Source: Athripsodes cinereus (lineage: Eukaryota > Arthropoda > Insecta > Trichoptera > Leptoceridae). Taken from it: a stretch of 64,000 nucleotides of DNA. Position numbers and translations under genes: made by a program. Below are positions 20,218 through 32,122 of the stretch, piece after piece. How positions within the stretch are numbered: position 1 is the stretch's first letter; each line of letters begins with the position of its first letter. The notes beneath the pieces are model-generated. The model saw only the letters and a list, made by a program, of their open reading frames with translations, made no database searches and was not told where the DNA came from. The DNA lies in the NCBI GenBank assembly GCA_947579605.1, contig OX388307.1, positions 6,673,237 to 6,737,236 of the forward strand. Direction: 5' to 3'.

Positions 20218-21328
20218 ATTTAGATATTACGTAGGTTTTTGTAATTTCGCTATATGCGTAAACATCGACTAAGCTTATAAACTATACATATTGACATTCT
20301 ATAAGTTTTTAACTAAAAAACACAAAGTGAAGTACCTAGTTTATATATTCGTAATTTTTTGATCTCTTCAAGGGCGCAGGTGAAGATTGCATTCTGAAAA
20401 TCAGTCAGCCCTTAATTAGTATATAACCGGCAGGCAATATAATATCAATTATGTTACTTCTGACGTGGATACCAAGTTCTTTCCAGATGTCCGTGAAAGA
20501 CTGAGAATGAGCTTTTTGTCCCTTGATCATTTTTCTGTACAGCTTATTACTGGACATGGCCAGTTAAGAGGTAAACTTTTTGAGTTAGCATTGACTGATA
20601 CTCCATGGTACCTACTAGTGATGTAACGAATATTCGCATTCGCATTCGCATTCGCGAATATTCGCATATTTCAAAGTATTCGCATTCGCATTCGCATTCG
20701 CAAAAAAATATGCGAATGTTTTGCGAATATTATTTTAGTAATAAAGTATCTGGTCTGTTCCGTGTTGGCCACATTTGTTGTATTGTTTCCTGTGTTCGTT
20801 TGCTTGATGATGTTATTATTATTAGGAGAAATATGCATTTGTGGAGATTTAATTTATATGTTTGTTTTAAGTATTACAACTGCTATGAGTATAGGGCCCT
20901 ACAATAATTTTATATTCTATTTAAGGAATATTTATATCATACTACAAGGTGAACCACACTAAAGTATTCTCTCAGAATTTTCGGGGCTTGAAGACTAAGA
21001 TCGAGGAGTTTAGAGCAAACTTATTTGCAAATAGTTATGGTATAATTGTTCTGACGGAAGCTTGGCTAAATTGTGGCATATTTGACAGCGAACTTTTTCA
21101 AAACGAATATACATTTTACCGCAAGGATAGGGATTTCATGTTGAGTGGTAAAAGGGATGGAGGTGGGGTCTTAATTGCTAATAATTGAGAAGCATACACC
21201 TACATATGAAGAGGGTGTCACCTAATAATTTTCCCAAATGGTTCTCTAATAGAATTCTGTTATTGTTTAAGAGAAGTCTAAGGCTTGGCGTAAGTTGAAG
21301 ATGAACCGTAATGATTCTGACTACAATT

Positions 21329-22850
21329 GAACCATCAGTTTTAAGAAGGGAACAAACGCCAAAATATCAAAAATCGAAATATTTTGTCAAAGTGTCATTG
21401 AAATCTAAACGCACACCTCCACGTGAAAAAAAACGCAAAAACAATATTTTCTGAGTAGTTATGCATTGTCTAAATTCTGAACAGTTTGAAGAAGGAAATA
21501 ACTCCGTGATTTATTCCCTTCTTAAAACTGTTTCTCAGAATTTTCCCTAAATGGTGATCTTTTTTCTTCTAATTTTACTCATGATGTTGATACTTGTCAG
21601 TTGGTTGTGTTTTTAATAGTGTCAAGTATGATTGTGTCTTTCTTTTTTTAACAAATTAGGTACATTTTTTATGTCTTGTAATTAAGCTGAGGAAATTCCT
21701 AGGAAATTTATAATAGGTGTGAGAAATACAAATTTTTACAATCATGAAGTTCAAAAAAAAAACAAAAGATTTCGTTATATGTTAGTACAACAACTGGGTG
21801 CAATATTCCTTCGAAAACCAATACCGATGATGAGTGCGGCTGTAAAAATAGAGAGTGTTTTCTAAGGAGGAAAAAAATAATATAGAAACAATTTTTTGAT
21901 CACGGTTCGAAAAATGAGAAAGACACTGTTCTAATGGGTTTAACATTACCTTCATTTATTACTCGTCGAAGGTCCAAGAGCAAAAAAATTAATGATTGAA
22001 AAAAAGGTTTTTCAGTTCTATACTCAATAAAGAATAAGGCTTTTTTCAACTAACTTCATTGGTTGCTGAAAGAAAATCGCCAGAGGATAAACGGGGAAAC
22101 ACCAAAACTGCGGAAAATTTTATCAACTCAAGTACCTAGTTTATATTATTAACAACCATATAAGAACATTTTCTACCTAAGTGTCTCACTATTCCAATAA
22201 ATAGTAAAATATTTGAATTCCGACCTCAATTTTAAAATGATGTTTAATAGCTGTAGTGTACAAAATATCCAAATTTTACAACAGTTGTAAAAAACGATTT
22301 TTATAGAAAATATTTCAATGAAAATTTGGGATTAAGATTTGGTCGCCCACAAGTAGATGTGTTTAAAGATTTGAACAAAAAAGTAAATCTTCTTCATTGA
22401 ATGATACTGCTAAACGTGTTGTGTGGCAGAAAAAAAATATTAATATTAAAAGGGCCAATTTATATGACCATTTTATATAGCCAAAGGGACTTTTTATATA
22501 CTGTTGTATTTTTTTTTGCATTTATTGTTGATGTTTTTACAAAATTAGAAATAAATAATGTAGTTTTATAGAACCGTTTTTTAATTATCATACATTTAAC
22601 AAACGATTGCCTCAAAGATGTTTGTAAGTTTGAAGAAGGGAACAAATCCACAAAGTTCGATCTTAAATATCTCAAAAAGTAAAAAGTGCAAAAAAAATCT
22701 CATGTTACACATGATATAAAACATTATTTTTTATATCTGTCACCTACAACAACAGACACGAATATAACAAATGAAAGAGTTGTGAAGTTTTTTTCGGTTT
22801 TCTCAAATGTGGTTCACTTGGATTTATTCCCTTCTTCAAACTGATGGTTC
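21329..22850 (+). mobile_element. degraded DNA transposon with AATT target duplication (Sola-like?)
   Basis: Ends GAACCATCAGTTTTAAGAAG and (complement) GAACCATCAGTTTGAAGAAG, flanked by AATT at 21325-21328 and 22851-22854. Removing the element restores an open LINE frame across the site. Broken coding remains on the plus strand include CGCKNRECF near 21830 and YRKYFNENLGLRFGRPQVD near 22305, which resemble a transposase type common in insects. A 4-bp duplication suits the Sola superfamily; the assignment is tentative. Confidence 0.6.
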
Positions 22851-23289
22851 AATTTATTTTTTCAACTAAGAGCTCAGTTGAAGTTGTCGCAGAATCACGA
22901 TTATAGGTCTTTTATTAATAACACTGAGAAGTCACTTAAGGGCAATGTCAAGTCTTTCTTTTCATTCGTGAATTCCCTTAAAGAATCTAGAGGCTATCCA
23001 AGGGTAATGGGTGACGGTGACCAGACTTCGAGCGATCCAGAGGGAATTGCAAACTTGTTTTCGACGTTTTTTGGTTCTGTATTTTCACTGAATAATTTGC
23101 ATGATTCTAATACTAAAGAATTGGAAAATATTTTAACTAACTCATGTTTATCCATGGATAAAATCTTGAAATCTGATATTCATAAACGTTTATTAGGTAT
23201 AGATGAGACAAAAGGAGTTGGCCCTGATGGTCTAGCACCAATATATTAAAGAGATGTGTAAGTCATTTAACCAAACCATTGAATCTGAC

Positions 23290-23605
23290 ATTTATTAGAA
23301 CACCTTGCTGCAGGAGGCAATCTAGACTATGGGACATGGAAAACCCTAAATCGACTGAAATCTGGTGTAGGAAACTGCCGCGACAATAGAGAAAGATTGG
23401 GCTTCCTACAGGACGAATCCGGAGCGTGTGACTGTGGTGCAGCACAGACTATGCCACACTTGTTGGAGTGTCCATTGTGCCCTGTCACTTGCACTATGGA
23501 GGATATTTTTGACGCATATCCACCTGCTGCGCGTTTTGCGCAGTACTGGAAATCAGTTTGATGGGTTTTTTCTCTAGGTTTCGACACGATAAATAAATTA
23601 GGAGT
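23290..23605 (+). mobile_element. R1-like LINE 3' fragment inserted in the Jockey-like LINE
   Basis: One open stretch reads WKTLNRLKSGVGNCRDNRER, GFLQDESGACDCG, QTMPHLLECPLCPVTCTM, a C-terminal zinc-knuckle domain (C-x-C, then H-x4-C) of R1/LOA-like elements. It ends in ACGATAAATAAATTA. It interrupts the host LINE between its DGLAPIY and IIPLHKSG motifs. Confidence 0.72.
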
Positions 23606-24246
23606 TTACAAGAAGGATGCTTTCCATGCAAATGGAAGATGGCTAGTATTATTCCTTTGCATAAATCTGGCAGCAAATCGGACGTTCGTAACTACAGACC
23701 AATTTTAATTCTATCACCTATTTCAAAAATATTTGAGGGTATGGTTCGTGAACAAATTACTTTTTTCCTGAAGCCGTATCTTCTTGTAGAGCAGCATGGA
23801 TTCATGAGTGGAAGATCGACAGTAACAAATCTGATTTTTTTTCTCAGCTATGGACAATCGTATACAGTTGGATGCCATTTATATCGGCTTTCAAAAGCCA
23901 TTTGATAAAGTAGAACATCGACTTTTTTCAACTAAGGTGGATTGACTCATATATTTCTGATAGATTGATGACAGTTAAACTTAACGGTTACTCATCTGGC
24001 AGTGTCAGTGTTACATCTGGTGTCCCTCAGGGGTCTTCTTTGGGTCCTTTACTTTTCACGATATTCATAAACAACATAAAAAAAGTGCTTTGACCACTCA
24101 GAGCTTCTATTATTTGCGGACGATTTAAAAATATACTGTCAAATTCAATTATTGTTTGACTATGAAATGCTTAACGAGGACTTGGAAAGACTACACGAGT
24201 ACTGTAAAAGAAATAACTTGCACTTGAATCTGGAGAAGTGTAATCA

Positions 24247-24396
24247 GAGCCCGTAGACAATTTGTACTTGGCGATCGCCTACAAACGAATTTTCGTCAAT
24301 AACTGCAACAATAACGCATAATTATACGGTACGTGTAGGTAGATTGTCGAAAAGTTCGCCAGTAGACGATCGCTAAGTACAAATTGTCTACGGGCT
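24247..24396. mobile_element. MITE, GAGCCCGTAGAC family, copy 2
   Basis: Perfect 21-bp outer inverted repeats (GAGCCCGTAGACAATTTGTA at left and its complement at right), then CTTGGCGATCG against CGATCGCTAAG. It sits between the LNLEKC and ISFTKNRNK codons of the host LINE, so the disrupted frame marks the insertion point. Confidence 0.9.
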
Positions 24397-25935
24397 CACG
24401 ATCTCTTTTACCAAAAATAGAAACAAAATTCGATAAATTTACAATATCCATAATCATGATTTAAAAGAAGTAAATAAGATTAGAGATTTAGGTGTGGTGT
24501 TTGACTCTGAGCCTCACTTTGATGATCACGTGAACAAAATTATCGAAGAGAGCAATAATATACTGGGATTTATTCTGAGATCTACAAAGTCATTTAGGTT
24601 ATATGAATCGTATTTGTACTTGTACTTATCGTTGTTTCGCTCCAAGCTGGAGGACTGTTCCTCTGTATGGAATCCACATTTAAAAAAATATGTCGATCAA
24701 GTTGAGAGAACTCAGTCTAAATTCATTCGTTTGGTTAGGAAGAGATTGCATTATCCTGTATTTATTAAAGATTTGCCTAAATTGGAATTGTGAAGAGTTT
24801 TGCTGGATGCATGCAACCTGAGAAAAATAATTATGCTTGTCCGAATACGATGTGCTTAATATTTTAGATAGGATTAACTTTAGAATGCTTCCTTTAACAA
24901 GATCTTGTTTTCCGTTTTACATTAAAAAAAAACAAAAACGATTGCAGACTCAAGAAACCCTGTTTATAGAATTTTAAAGTGCCAATTACGTCAGGTATGT
25001 GAGAAAGGAGAGTTGAGGGTAGAATAAGATGAAATAAATATAAAAAAAAATGTATATGTTTGATAAAATGTGAAGTGTTTGGGATAGTATTAATTTTTAG
25101 ACTGTTTTTTAAATTTTTAAATTTTTGATTTTTCTTTTTTAAGAGTTTTTTTGTATTGTTATTGCATACATTAGTGAAGTGTGAATGTGTTTGTGCGAAT
25201 GAATGTATTAGGTTTGTGTGCGAAATTGGGTGAGCAGCGATTTGTAATAGGAATGGGTGATTGGATGTATTGTGAATTAATACCTATATTATGTGTAAGA
25301 TTTTCTATAATTGTTTTGTGTGTTATTGCTGAAGTATGCACTGTTTCGATGTAAGACTATTGGAATGTTTTTGTCGCTTACATGTTTATATTTATATGTC
25401 TTTCATCTGTTGTGTACCATGTAAATGAAGAAACAAATCAGTAATTCGGTGAAAGTACCGGATACTTACCCGGTACATTGTGGAAAAAGGTACTGCAAGA
25501 AAATATTCTTTAAGAAAACCGAGGAGTTTTGGAATATTTCAAATTCCTATACCATTTTCAAGTCAATATTCGCATTCGCATTCGCGAATGTCGGCATGAA
25601 ATATTCGCATTCGCATTCGCATTCGCTAATATCTAAAATCAGACATTCGTTACATCACTAGTACCTACACATGTGGGACAGGAGCTCAATATGCGGAACA
25701 TATCCTTTGGGAATGTCCTTTGATGATGGATGCAACAGAGGAAATGATTCTGGAGTGGGTATGACTGTTGACAATCCTTGACCCATCTGGGGAAGTGTTT
25801 TTAAATGCCACAAACGCTTCACGCTTCAAGGCATTTGTGGATGTGTGGGTCTCAAGATGGGATCTGATACGTCAGCCGAGTTCCCCGCCCACTGACTTGG
25901 TAGGGTCGGAGATGCCAACACTGGCATAGTAGTAC

Positions 25936-26702
25936 TGACAGACTAGAGAGAGTTGAAAGATAAATAAATTGTCAACTAAAGGGATATAAATAGGAGTCCT
26001 TGCACTCTTGAAATATCCGACAAAGAAAGTTATTTCAACATGACGTGGATACATTTATGTAACCGAGATTCTCATTTAATCTAATCTTATATTATTATGA
26101 CGTGGATGTAATGTTCAAGAATTGATGAATTGTTGTACAGAGTCCTTGAGGTCATCATTTGTGTTATTATTTACAGCGCTTGCCGAAGAGCTCAAAGGTT
26201 GAAGACGACGTCATTTTTTTTCTATACATTTTTTTATTTTTAGTAATTTATTAAATACGTCAAAAGTTTAACAGAAATATGTTATGTCACCTTATTGCAA
26301 GTATTTCAAAAAATAATGATTTCATTAAAAACAATCCATCAATCATGGATTACCGCCATTTTTAAGATAAAATCTTATTCAAATAAATTGTAATCATTCC
26401 TATTTTCTTTTTTATTATTTAATTTGAGTTTGTTTTTCTTTGGGTTAATGTAAACAAATCGTGCCATTGTGACGAACTCGCTCTCTGTATGTATAATTGT
26501 ATATTGACTCTAAAATTATATGATAATATTTTTGAGTAAAATTGCTTGTGATGAATAAACCATAATACAACCTTTATACACCTTTCGCAGTACCTAATGT
26601 TGAAATAACTATATTTGTCGGATATTTCAGGAATCCAAGGAATCCGCTTAGGTGACAATTTATTTAATTATATTTTTACACTCTCTCATCTGTTATAACT
26701 AA
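25936..26702. other. non-coding; small SINE remnant
   Basis: 26563-26592 (AATACAACCTTTATACACCTTTCGCAG) is a fragment of the common SINE, minus strand. The rest has no recognisable feature. Confidence 0.4.
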
Positions 26703-26870
26703 TAGGTATGCCAGTGTTGGCATCTCCGACCCTACCAGATCCCATCTTGAGACCCACACATCCACGAATGCCTTAAAAGTGTGAAGCGTTTGTGGCATTT
26801 CAAAACAATTCCCCAAACCAGATGGGTCGAGGAGTGTCAACAGTCATATCCAGAATCATTTCCTCTCGTT
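26703..26870 (-). mobile_element. R1-like LINE 3' fragment, reverse copy
   Basis: Reverse complement closely matches 25735-25935, including ATGCCACAAACGCTTCA, GTGGATGTGTGGGTCTCAAG and GTCGGAGATGCCAACACTGG. The two make a head-to-head pair about 770 bp apart. Confidence 0.75.
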
Positions 26871-26894
26871 CATCACCATAAATAAATCGCAGTC

Positions 26895-27145
26895 ATCATC
26901 ATTATCTCGCCCTCAACGCTCCTCTCGGGAGCACAGGGCGGAAACCAGCCTCCTCCATTCAGAGCGTCTCTGCGCCAATTGCGTCACCTCTTTCCACGAC
27001 ATTCCCTGCGCTCTGATATCGTTGTCATAGGAACGGTGTATTGTGAAAGAGGGACGCCCGGGCCGACGGAACCCTTGCGGACGGAAGAACAGTGCTCTTT
27101 TTGGCCACCTATCATTGGGAATACCACCTATCCACCTATTCATTA
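26895..27145 (-). mobile_element. RTE-like LINE C-terminal fragment
   Basis: Minus-strand frame reads WPKRALFFRPQGFRRPGRPS, then DNDIRAQGMSWKEVTQLAQR and SEWRRLVSALCS before a stop: the RTE-type GRPxxxW...DR.xWRR ending, with a (GAT)n-like tail at 26893-26910. A sister fragment is at 34945-35130. Confidence 0.75.
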
Positions 27146-27158
27146 CATCACAGTATAC

Positions 27159-27266
27159 CTAAGCTAAAAGTTTGTGTTGTGAAAGGGGAGTTTGCCGGCA
27201 CCTGGGATCGAACCGTACACCTCTTATGCACGAGGCCGAGACTACCGCCAGGCTACCGAATCGAAT
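27159..27266 (-). mobile_element. tRNA-derived SINE, partial
   Basis: Contains the complement of the B-box GGTTCGATCCC and the head GGTAGCCTGGCGGTAGTCTCGG. The 3' AT-rich part is missing. Confidence 0.75.
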
Positions 27267-28260
27267 GACCAGGAAGGAATAAATAAATAAAATAGATGTG
27301 ATTTTTCCTTATTTCGAAGATTCCACAAGGAGTCTCCTCACTACCTACTAAACTTGAATGTACAGTAATAAATAGTGCATTCAAGTTAAGAGTGCATGTT
27401 CATTTTCCATTGTTCGCTTTACGTAAACCTATTGAATGTCCTTTGAAGATGCGCTAGCGAAAGTAATCGAACGAAATAAGTTACACAATAGAATGCGGCG
27501 CACACACATAATTATGTTATGTGTGTCATCAAACGATACATGTGGCGAATGTAGGGCACCGATGGACAGTCACGTTCAAAATACTAATTAGAACCTACAT
27601 TAAAGAAATTGCATTTATAATAATTACACTAATACTATCATTGATAAAACAATTAAAAGAAATAATATTTTATTAAACTTACGATAGAGGAAATTTTGGA
27701 ATATTTCTATTTGTCGAGTCACAGTTTGTCTCTAGATTTGACAATCAGCGCATCTTTGCAATTCCGGCTCATGGATGAACTTTCGTCTCGAACTCCTTTG
27801 CAGTTCAGGGTGCTCGCAGCTGGAATAATCTGCCATCAAACCTTGACTTTCCCAAACTGACTGACGGTTTCCAAGAGAGCAGCTGTCAAAAAGAAAAGAT
27901 TTCCTCAAATAAAGCCTCTGAAAATTAAAACCCCATCCCTCTCGTCCCTGTTCTCCCTTTTGTTTCTGTTAATTATTTTTTATTTTTAAGTTTATATAAA
28001 AATAATAAACACTTCATTGTCAAAAATAAATTTAACAAAAGGCGTACATATTGCCTTGAGGCAATGTCTTCCAGTAAACCTACGGCAATATAATCACTTT
28101 TTATTATTATAATTTTCTAGATATATGCACAACAAGTAGAAATGTCTTATGTTCGAGAAATCGTAATTTTCGTAATTTTTGTATAATATATTTATTTTAT
28201 GTTTTTAAAACACAACAGAAAGTGAAATATACCACATAATAATCGTACTGTTAATGACAT
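27267..28260. other. intergenic with a weak LINE C-terminal fragment
   Basis: Around 27690-27960 (+) frames resemble a FxxSAxxxWNxLPxxL...FKRAAVKKxF LINE ending (VSKRAAVKKKRF visible) followed by AT-rich sequence. No host gene. Confidence 0.4.
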
Positions 28261-28265
28261 ACCAT

Positions 28266-28445
28266 TACGAGTTCGTCGGTAGTCTGGAGTTAGAGTCTCG
28301 GCATCGTGAACAAGGGGTCCGTGGTTCGATACCAGGTGCCGGCACATTCCCCTTTCACGACACAATCTTTTAGTAGCTTTCTGTGAAATGTGTATAAGGT
28401 TGTATTTGGGTTTATAACAAAAGACAGATTTATCTTTCAAAAAAC
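28266..28445 (+). mobile_element. tRNA-derived SINE, full-length-like
   Basis: Head CGAGTTCGTCGGTAGTCTGG with A-box-like bases, B-box GGTTCGATACC at about 28322, then CACATTCCCCTTTCACGACAC, GTGTATAAGGTTGTATTTGG and GTTTATAACAAA, ending in an A-rich stretch. This is the most complete copy in the window together with 36446 and 42068. Confidence 0.85.
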
Positions 28446-29270
28446 ATTGCCTTTGTTCCGCTCGATAGTTGAATAATTCGAAATATTTATTTGTGGAATT
28501 GAAAAAGTGGCCTTGATTGTGTCTATTACCAATTAAATTTAAAAAAAATTACTTGTTGGAAGAATTTGATTTTTTTTAACTCTTATGTTTTGTATAAAAT
28601 TATTTACTGGCCATGTAATGAGTTAATAAATAATTACTGTAAGAAGTACCCATTTAAAACAAATAATGATACGACAAAAATATTAATATTATTATTACCT
28701 ATACTTAACATTTACTAAAACATAATTTAAAAAAAAAAGTATGATGCATTACAATGTGGGTTATCAGATAAAATCTTTATGGTATATTATGCAACTGGTC
28801 CAATGATCTATAGCCTTGAAACTCTCTCTATAGGTACTTCCTAAACCATTCATCATTTTATAGTTGGACCTAAAATCATTATTATGTACCTCCCACCCAG
28901 CGGCGTACCTTCCATACAAACAAATATGCAACGCCTGCCCCAATTTTTTTTTAAATTTAATTTATGTATTCCAAAAAGATCAACATTATGGAATATATTG
29001 CCCCACTAGACTAAGGTCTGTAGTTCTGGGGCGATACCAAAAAAAATACAATTCTTGCATGTACCTACACTTGAATACAATAAATCAAAACAATTTGAAA
29101 AATAATGAAAATAGAAAGCACATCGCACGTGCGTCAAAGATAATAATATAATATCATCATTATAGCATATCATTTTTCAAATTAATAAATGAATAATTTC
29201 GAATTAATAAATGTATGAAAATTAATTAAATATCTTAAAAATATATTCTTTTTTATTGAAAAAGATATAG
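28446..29270. other. intergenic, nothing recognised
   Basis: AT-rich, no supported feature. Confidence 0.4.
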
Positions 29271-29274
29271 GTAT

Positions 29275-29402
29275 CTGGATTTCTGTTATAAACCCTGAAG
29301 CTAAAAGCTTGTGTCGTGAATGGGGAGTTTGTCGGCACCTGGGATCGAACCACTCACCTCATGGTACACGAGGCTGAGACTACCTCCAGGCTACTGACGA
29401 AT
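29275..29402 (-). mobile_element. tRNA-derived SINE
   Basis: Complement of B-box (GGGATCGAACC at about 29340) and of the GTCGGTAGCCTGGAGGTAGTC head. The 3' part begins at the AAACCCTGAAGCTAAAAGC block. Confidence 0.8.
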
Positions 29403-30719
29403 TGTATACCACATATTGTATAATTTTTAAGGTTATTTATTATTATTTTAGGGCATGAGTTGCATATTTGCTGATATTCTGAAGGGCACACCGCTGCTCC
29501 TACCTATTATAGTTTATATTTCTATAACTTCATGTAGGTACTTGGATATGACAATACCGGTATTCTTAAAATGCGGCACCTAGATCAGATCCCGAGATAT
29601 AGACAGGCAGACTGGGCAGTTGACCAGAGCGATAGATTTCAGTGGGCGCATATTTTTAGAAAACATAATTATTGTTTATATCCAGTTCCAAGACACAACT
29701 ACTCGAAAATTTTGGCTTGATTCGAAATACCAGTACACACAATTAACTCCACTCTTTCAATTACACAAACAAATAACTTTAAAAAATGCACGTTTTTTTA
29801 ATATTTTGTTATGAAAAAACATGTACCTGCCAAATTTCAATTTCACAAATAAATATTTCGAATTGTTTAACTATTGAACGAAACAAAGACGACGCATGTC
29901 TTTAACAGTGCGATTATTATAATTTCACTGTTGTGTTTTTAAAGCATAATATAAATACAAAAATTGGACGATTTCTGGAATATAACACATTTCCACTTGT
30001 TGAGTTATGTAATTAGACAGTCGAATATGTACCAATGGTAGGTACATAGATAAAGGAATATTGTAAAGCGAATTTTTACAATATTCCTTAACGAAACCGG
30101 AGAGATTATGAAATATTTCAAATTCCTATATCAAATCAAAAATCTCGCGACAGACGGGTAATGATTTTGCGTGGAAGACAAAAAGACCACAACAAACTTG
30201 TGAAAATTAAGAGATAAAAAAATAAAAGATACTAACTTTTCAAAAATCAACCAATCGAACGATTGGGATTCTGAGTAAATATACATATAACAAAACCGAG
30301 GATTGCGAAATATTTTAAATTCCTAATTCATTAGCTCGACAATCTGGCGACGGAGGTAGAAATTTGAGAGTGAAATTCTCAAACAATATTAACGCGAAAA
30401 CGGGCTAGAGTAGACCATTTTACCCAGGACATCATTATTTACTCTAGTCCGGGACCTGACTTAGGTGCCTAGGTGTTTATGAAATTTATATTCCAAAGGT
30501 GAATCTTAGGAACTTATATAAATATATTATTTATTGTTTTTTCTACACCATCACGGCATCTCCCACATGCACGGTAGTCTGTAGTCGAACTGCGTGTAGG
30601 TAATAAACATAAGTATAATTATGTTGTCATCCTCTCCATTACAAATGAAAATTAAGATATTCTGGGTGGATGGCAAATCTCATCACTGGTGAATTTAATA
30701 ATGTATCTTATTTATGATA
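29403..30719. other. intergenic with two module fragments
   Basis: 30060-30200 and 30285-30400 each carry the recurrent module (AAACCGAGGA, AAATATTTCAAATTCCTATA, CGACGGAGGTAGAAATT). No gene seen. Confidence 0.45.
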
Positions 30720-31029
30720 TCTAATATATAAAATTCTCGTGTCACGGTGTTTGTTATCATACTCCTCCGAAACGACTAGACCGATTTTGATGAAATTTTG
30801 TGTGCTTGTCGGGTAGGTCTGAGAATCGGCCAACATCTATTTTTCATACCCCTAAAAGTTAAGGGTGGTCCACCCTGGTTTTTTATTTTTTTTATGGTGA
30901 GGCATTAAAAATACATAGGTACAGCCCTAAATTTCCCCCCTTCTACCATCAACCCCTATTTTTTAATAGCGATATTACTTAGTTTATGGCAAATGTATAT
31001 GGCAAAACAACGTTTGACGGGTCAGCTAA
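30720..31029 (+). mobile_element. non-autonomous Helitron
   Basis: Starts TCTAATATATAAAATTCTCG directly after an A and ends GACGGGTCAGCTAA directly before a T, the A^T insertion and TC...CTAR signature. Internal blocks such as CTCCGAAACGACTAGACCGA and GAATCGGCCAACATCTATTT are those of a very common arthropod Helitron group. 310 bp, no coding capacity. Confidence 0.88.
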
Positions 31030-31807
31030 TTTTACTATAAATTATTGGTTTTACTAATATATGTATGTCTGTCGGATGATTAATTCGGCACCATTTAATA
31101 GAGTATCCATCTTAAGGGCGCGGGAAACTATGTTGGAAAAACTATGTTTTCAACTTGCTCCTGAACGTTGTTATTGATTGTCACGAAGATCCGAAAGCAG
31201 AGGAAATATAGGTATATTTGTGGAATTGAAAATAGGTAGGTACATTTTTTTAATGACTAAATATTTAATTTACAAAAGGTACTGTGTACTTTTATAGTTA
31301 TTTGTTTGTGGAGTTGAAAGTGTGGTGACGATTGTGTGTATAACGATGCAATCAACATTTTTGACTTGTTCAGTTATGGAATGGGAGAGTTGACAGTTTT
31401 TAGGTATAATGCTAGGAGCACCTATAGTCTATAGATGATAAATTTCTTTTTCATGAATACAACATACTTAAAATGGATGAATCATGTTTGTCTGTGATGA
31501 ATAGGAGGGTACAGAGTTTTCCGGATTTCCAATGAGCAAATTATCACGTATTTTCCCAAATGCATGAAATTAATAAGTAACCCGACAGATGCGTAGTCTT
31601 ATAACTTGAAAACAAAAACCGTGATTAATTATTGTTTTTTTTTTAACGTGACGCATTATAATATTACAATACGCATCAAATATTTTTCTATAGCCCTTAT
31701 AGTTGTTTCACTATTTTTTGTAAGTTTTCAAGTACCCTGTGGTACCAATTCGTAAAAATATACGAATAAGATTATTATGAATAAAATGTCGTAGCTGCGT
31801 AATATAC
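31030..31807. other. intergenic, nothing recognised
   Basis: No conserved translation or repeat boundary. Confidence 0.4.
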
Positions 31808-31925
31808 AGTCAAGGACCGGAATTAACCAGGTGGGGTAGCTGGTCCAAACAATGCGGGACAGGGAAGCATTCCTCAGAGTGTTAACCAACGTCGAGGGGA
31901 CCTTATACGGCACCAGGGTTGCAAG
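31808..31925 (+). mobile_element. RTE-like LINE 3' coding end
   Basis: Frames read RTGINQVG-like WGSWSK, then MRDREAFLRVLTNVEGT, matching the [17 protein letters not shown] ending at 59350 and the one inside the Mutator-like element at 39418. Confidence 0.65.
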
Positions 31926-31984
31926 ATTGTGTAGCCAAAATTACCTTACTTTGGTGAAAAAAATACCGTACAATTACCGTACAC

Positions 31985-32122
31985 ATCGGAAATACAACAG
32001 TACCTTTTCAAAATGTAACGGGTATTTCTACCCCCCCCCACCGTCGCCAAATTTTTGAAATGGTATAGGAATTTGGAATATTTCAAAAACTCCTCGGTTT
32101 TCTAAATGAATATTTTCTCACT
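31985..32122. repeat. recurrent hAT-associated module
   Basis: TACCTTTTCAAAATGTAACGGG, CGTCGCCAAATTTTTGAAATG, AATATTTCAAAAACTCCTCGG. The same module occurs inside the hAT elements at 19865, 20616 and 37937 and at 30060, 30285 and 50700. Confidence 0.65.

Larger units (their letters stand above)
20755..25440 (+). pseudogene. Jockey-like LINE, broken by three insertions and frameshifts
   Basis: Pieces in order: endonuclease start at 20949-21188 (VFSQNFRGLKTKIEEFR, VLTEAWLN, GGGVLIAN); a linker whose reading resumes at about 22855 (AQLKLSQNHDYRSFINN, KSFFSFVNSLKESRGYP, ETKGVGPDGLAPIY); RT palm at 23606-24246 (IIPLHKSGSKSDVRNYRPI, SKIFEGMVREQI, QHGFMSGRST, SVTSGVPQGSSLGPLLF, a FADD-like LFADD); thumb and C-terminus at 24397-24980. 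Many stops and frameshifts make it inactive. Exact ends were placed by comparison with the intact hAT MITE and are approximate. Confidence 0.82.
20616..25660. mobile_element. hAT element (TAGTGATGTAACGAAT ends) filled by a LINE
   Basis: Termini TAGTGATGTAACGAAT and ATTCGTTACATCACTA with exact 8-bp duplication GTACCTAC (20608-20615 and 25661-25668). Subterminal zones are arrays of ATTCGCATTCGCATTCGCGAAT. The terminal about 140 bp (left) and 220 bp (right) match the compact 394-bp relative at 37937-38330. Everything between about 20755 and 25440 is foreign. Confidence 0.92.
20455..25935 (+). mobile_element. R1-like LINE fragment, the outermost layer of a nested stack
   Basis: The two pieces (20455-20607 and 25661-25935) join across the hAT insertion to give a C-terminal non-LTR domain: HFSVQLITGHGQLRGKLFEL before the break and CTCGTGAQYAEHILWECPL, then FKAFVDVWVSRWDL after it. 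The C-x-C...H-x4-C knuckle is typical of R1/LOA-like elements. A reverse-strand copy of the same tail is at 26703-26870. Confidence 0.75.

Noticed and set aside
20605..20907. 100-codon ORF with IRIRIRE and SHSHSHS runs
   Set aside because: Translation of the ATTCGC subterminal repeats of the hAT end.
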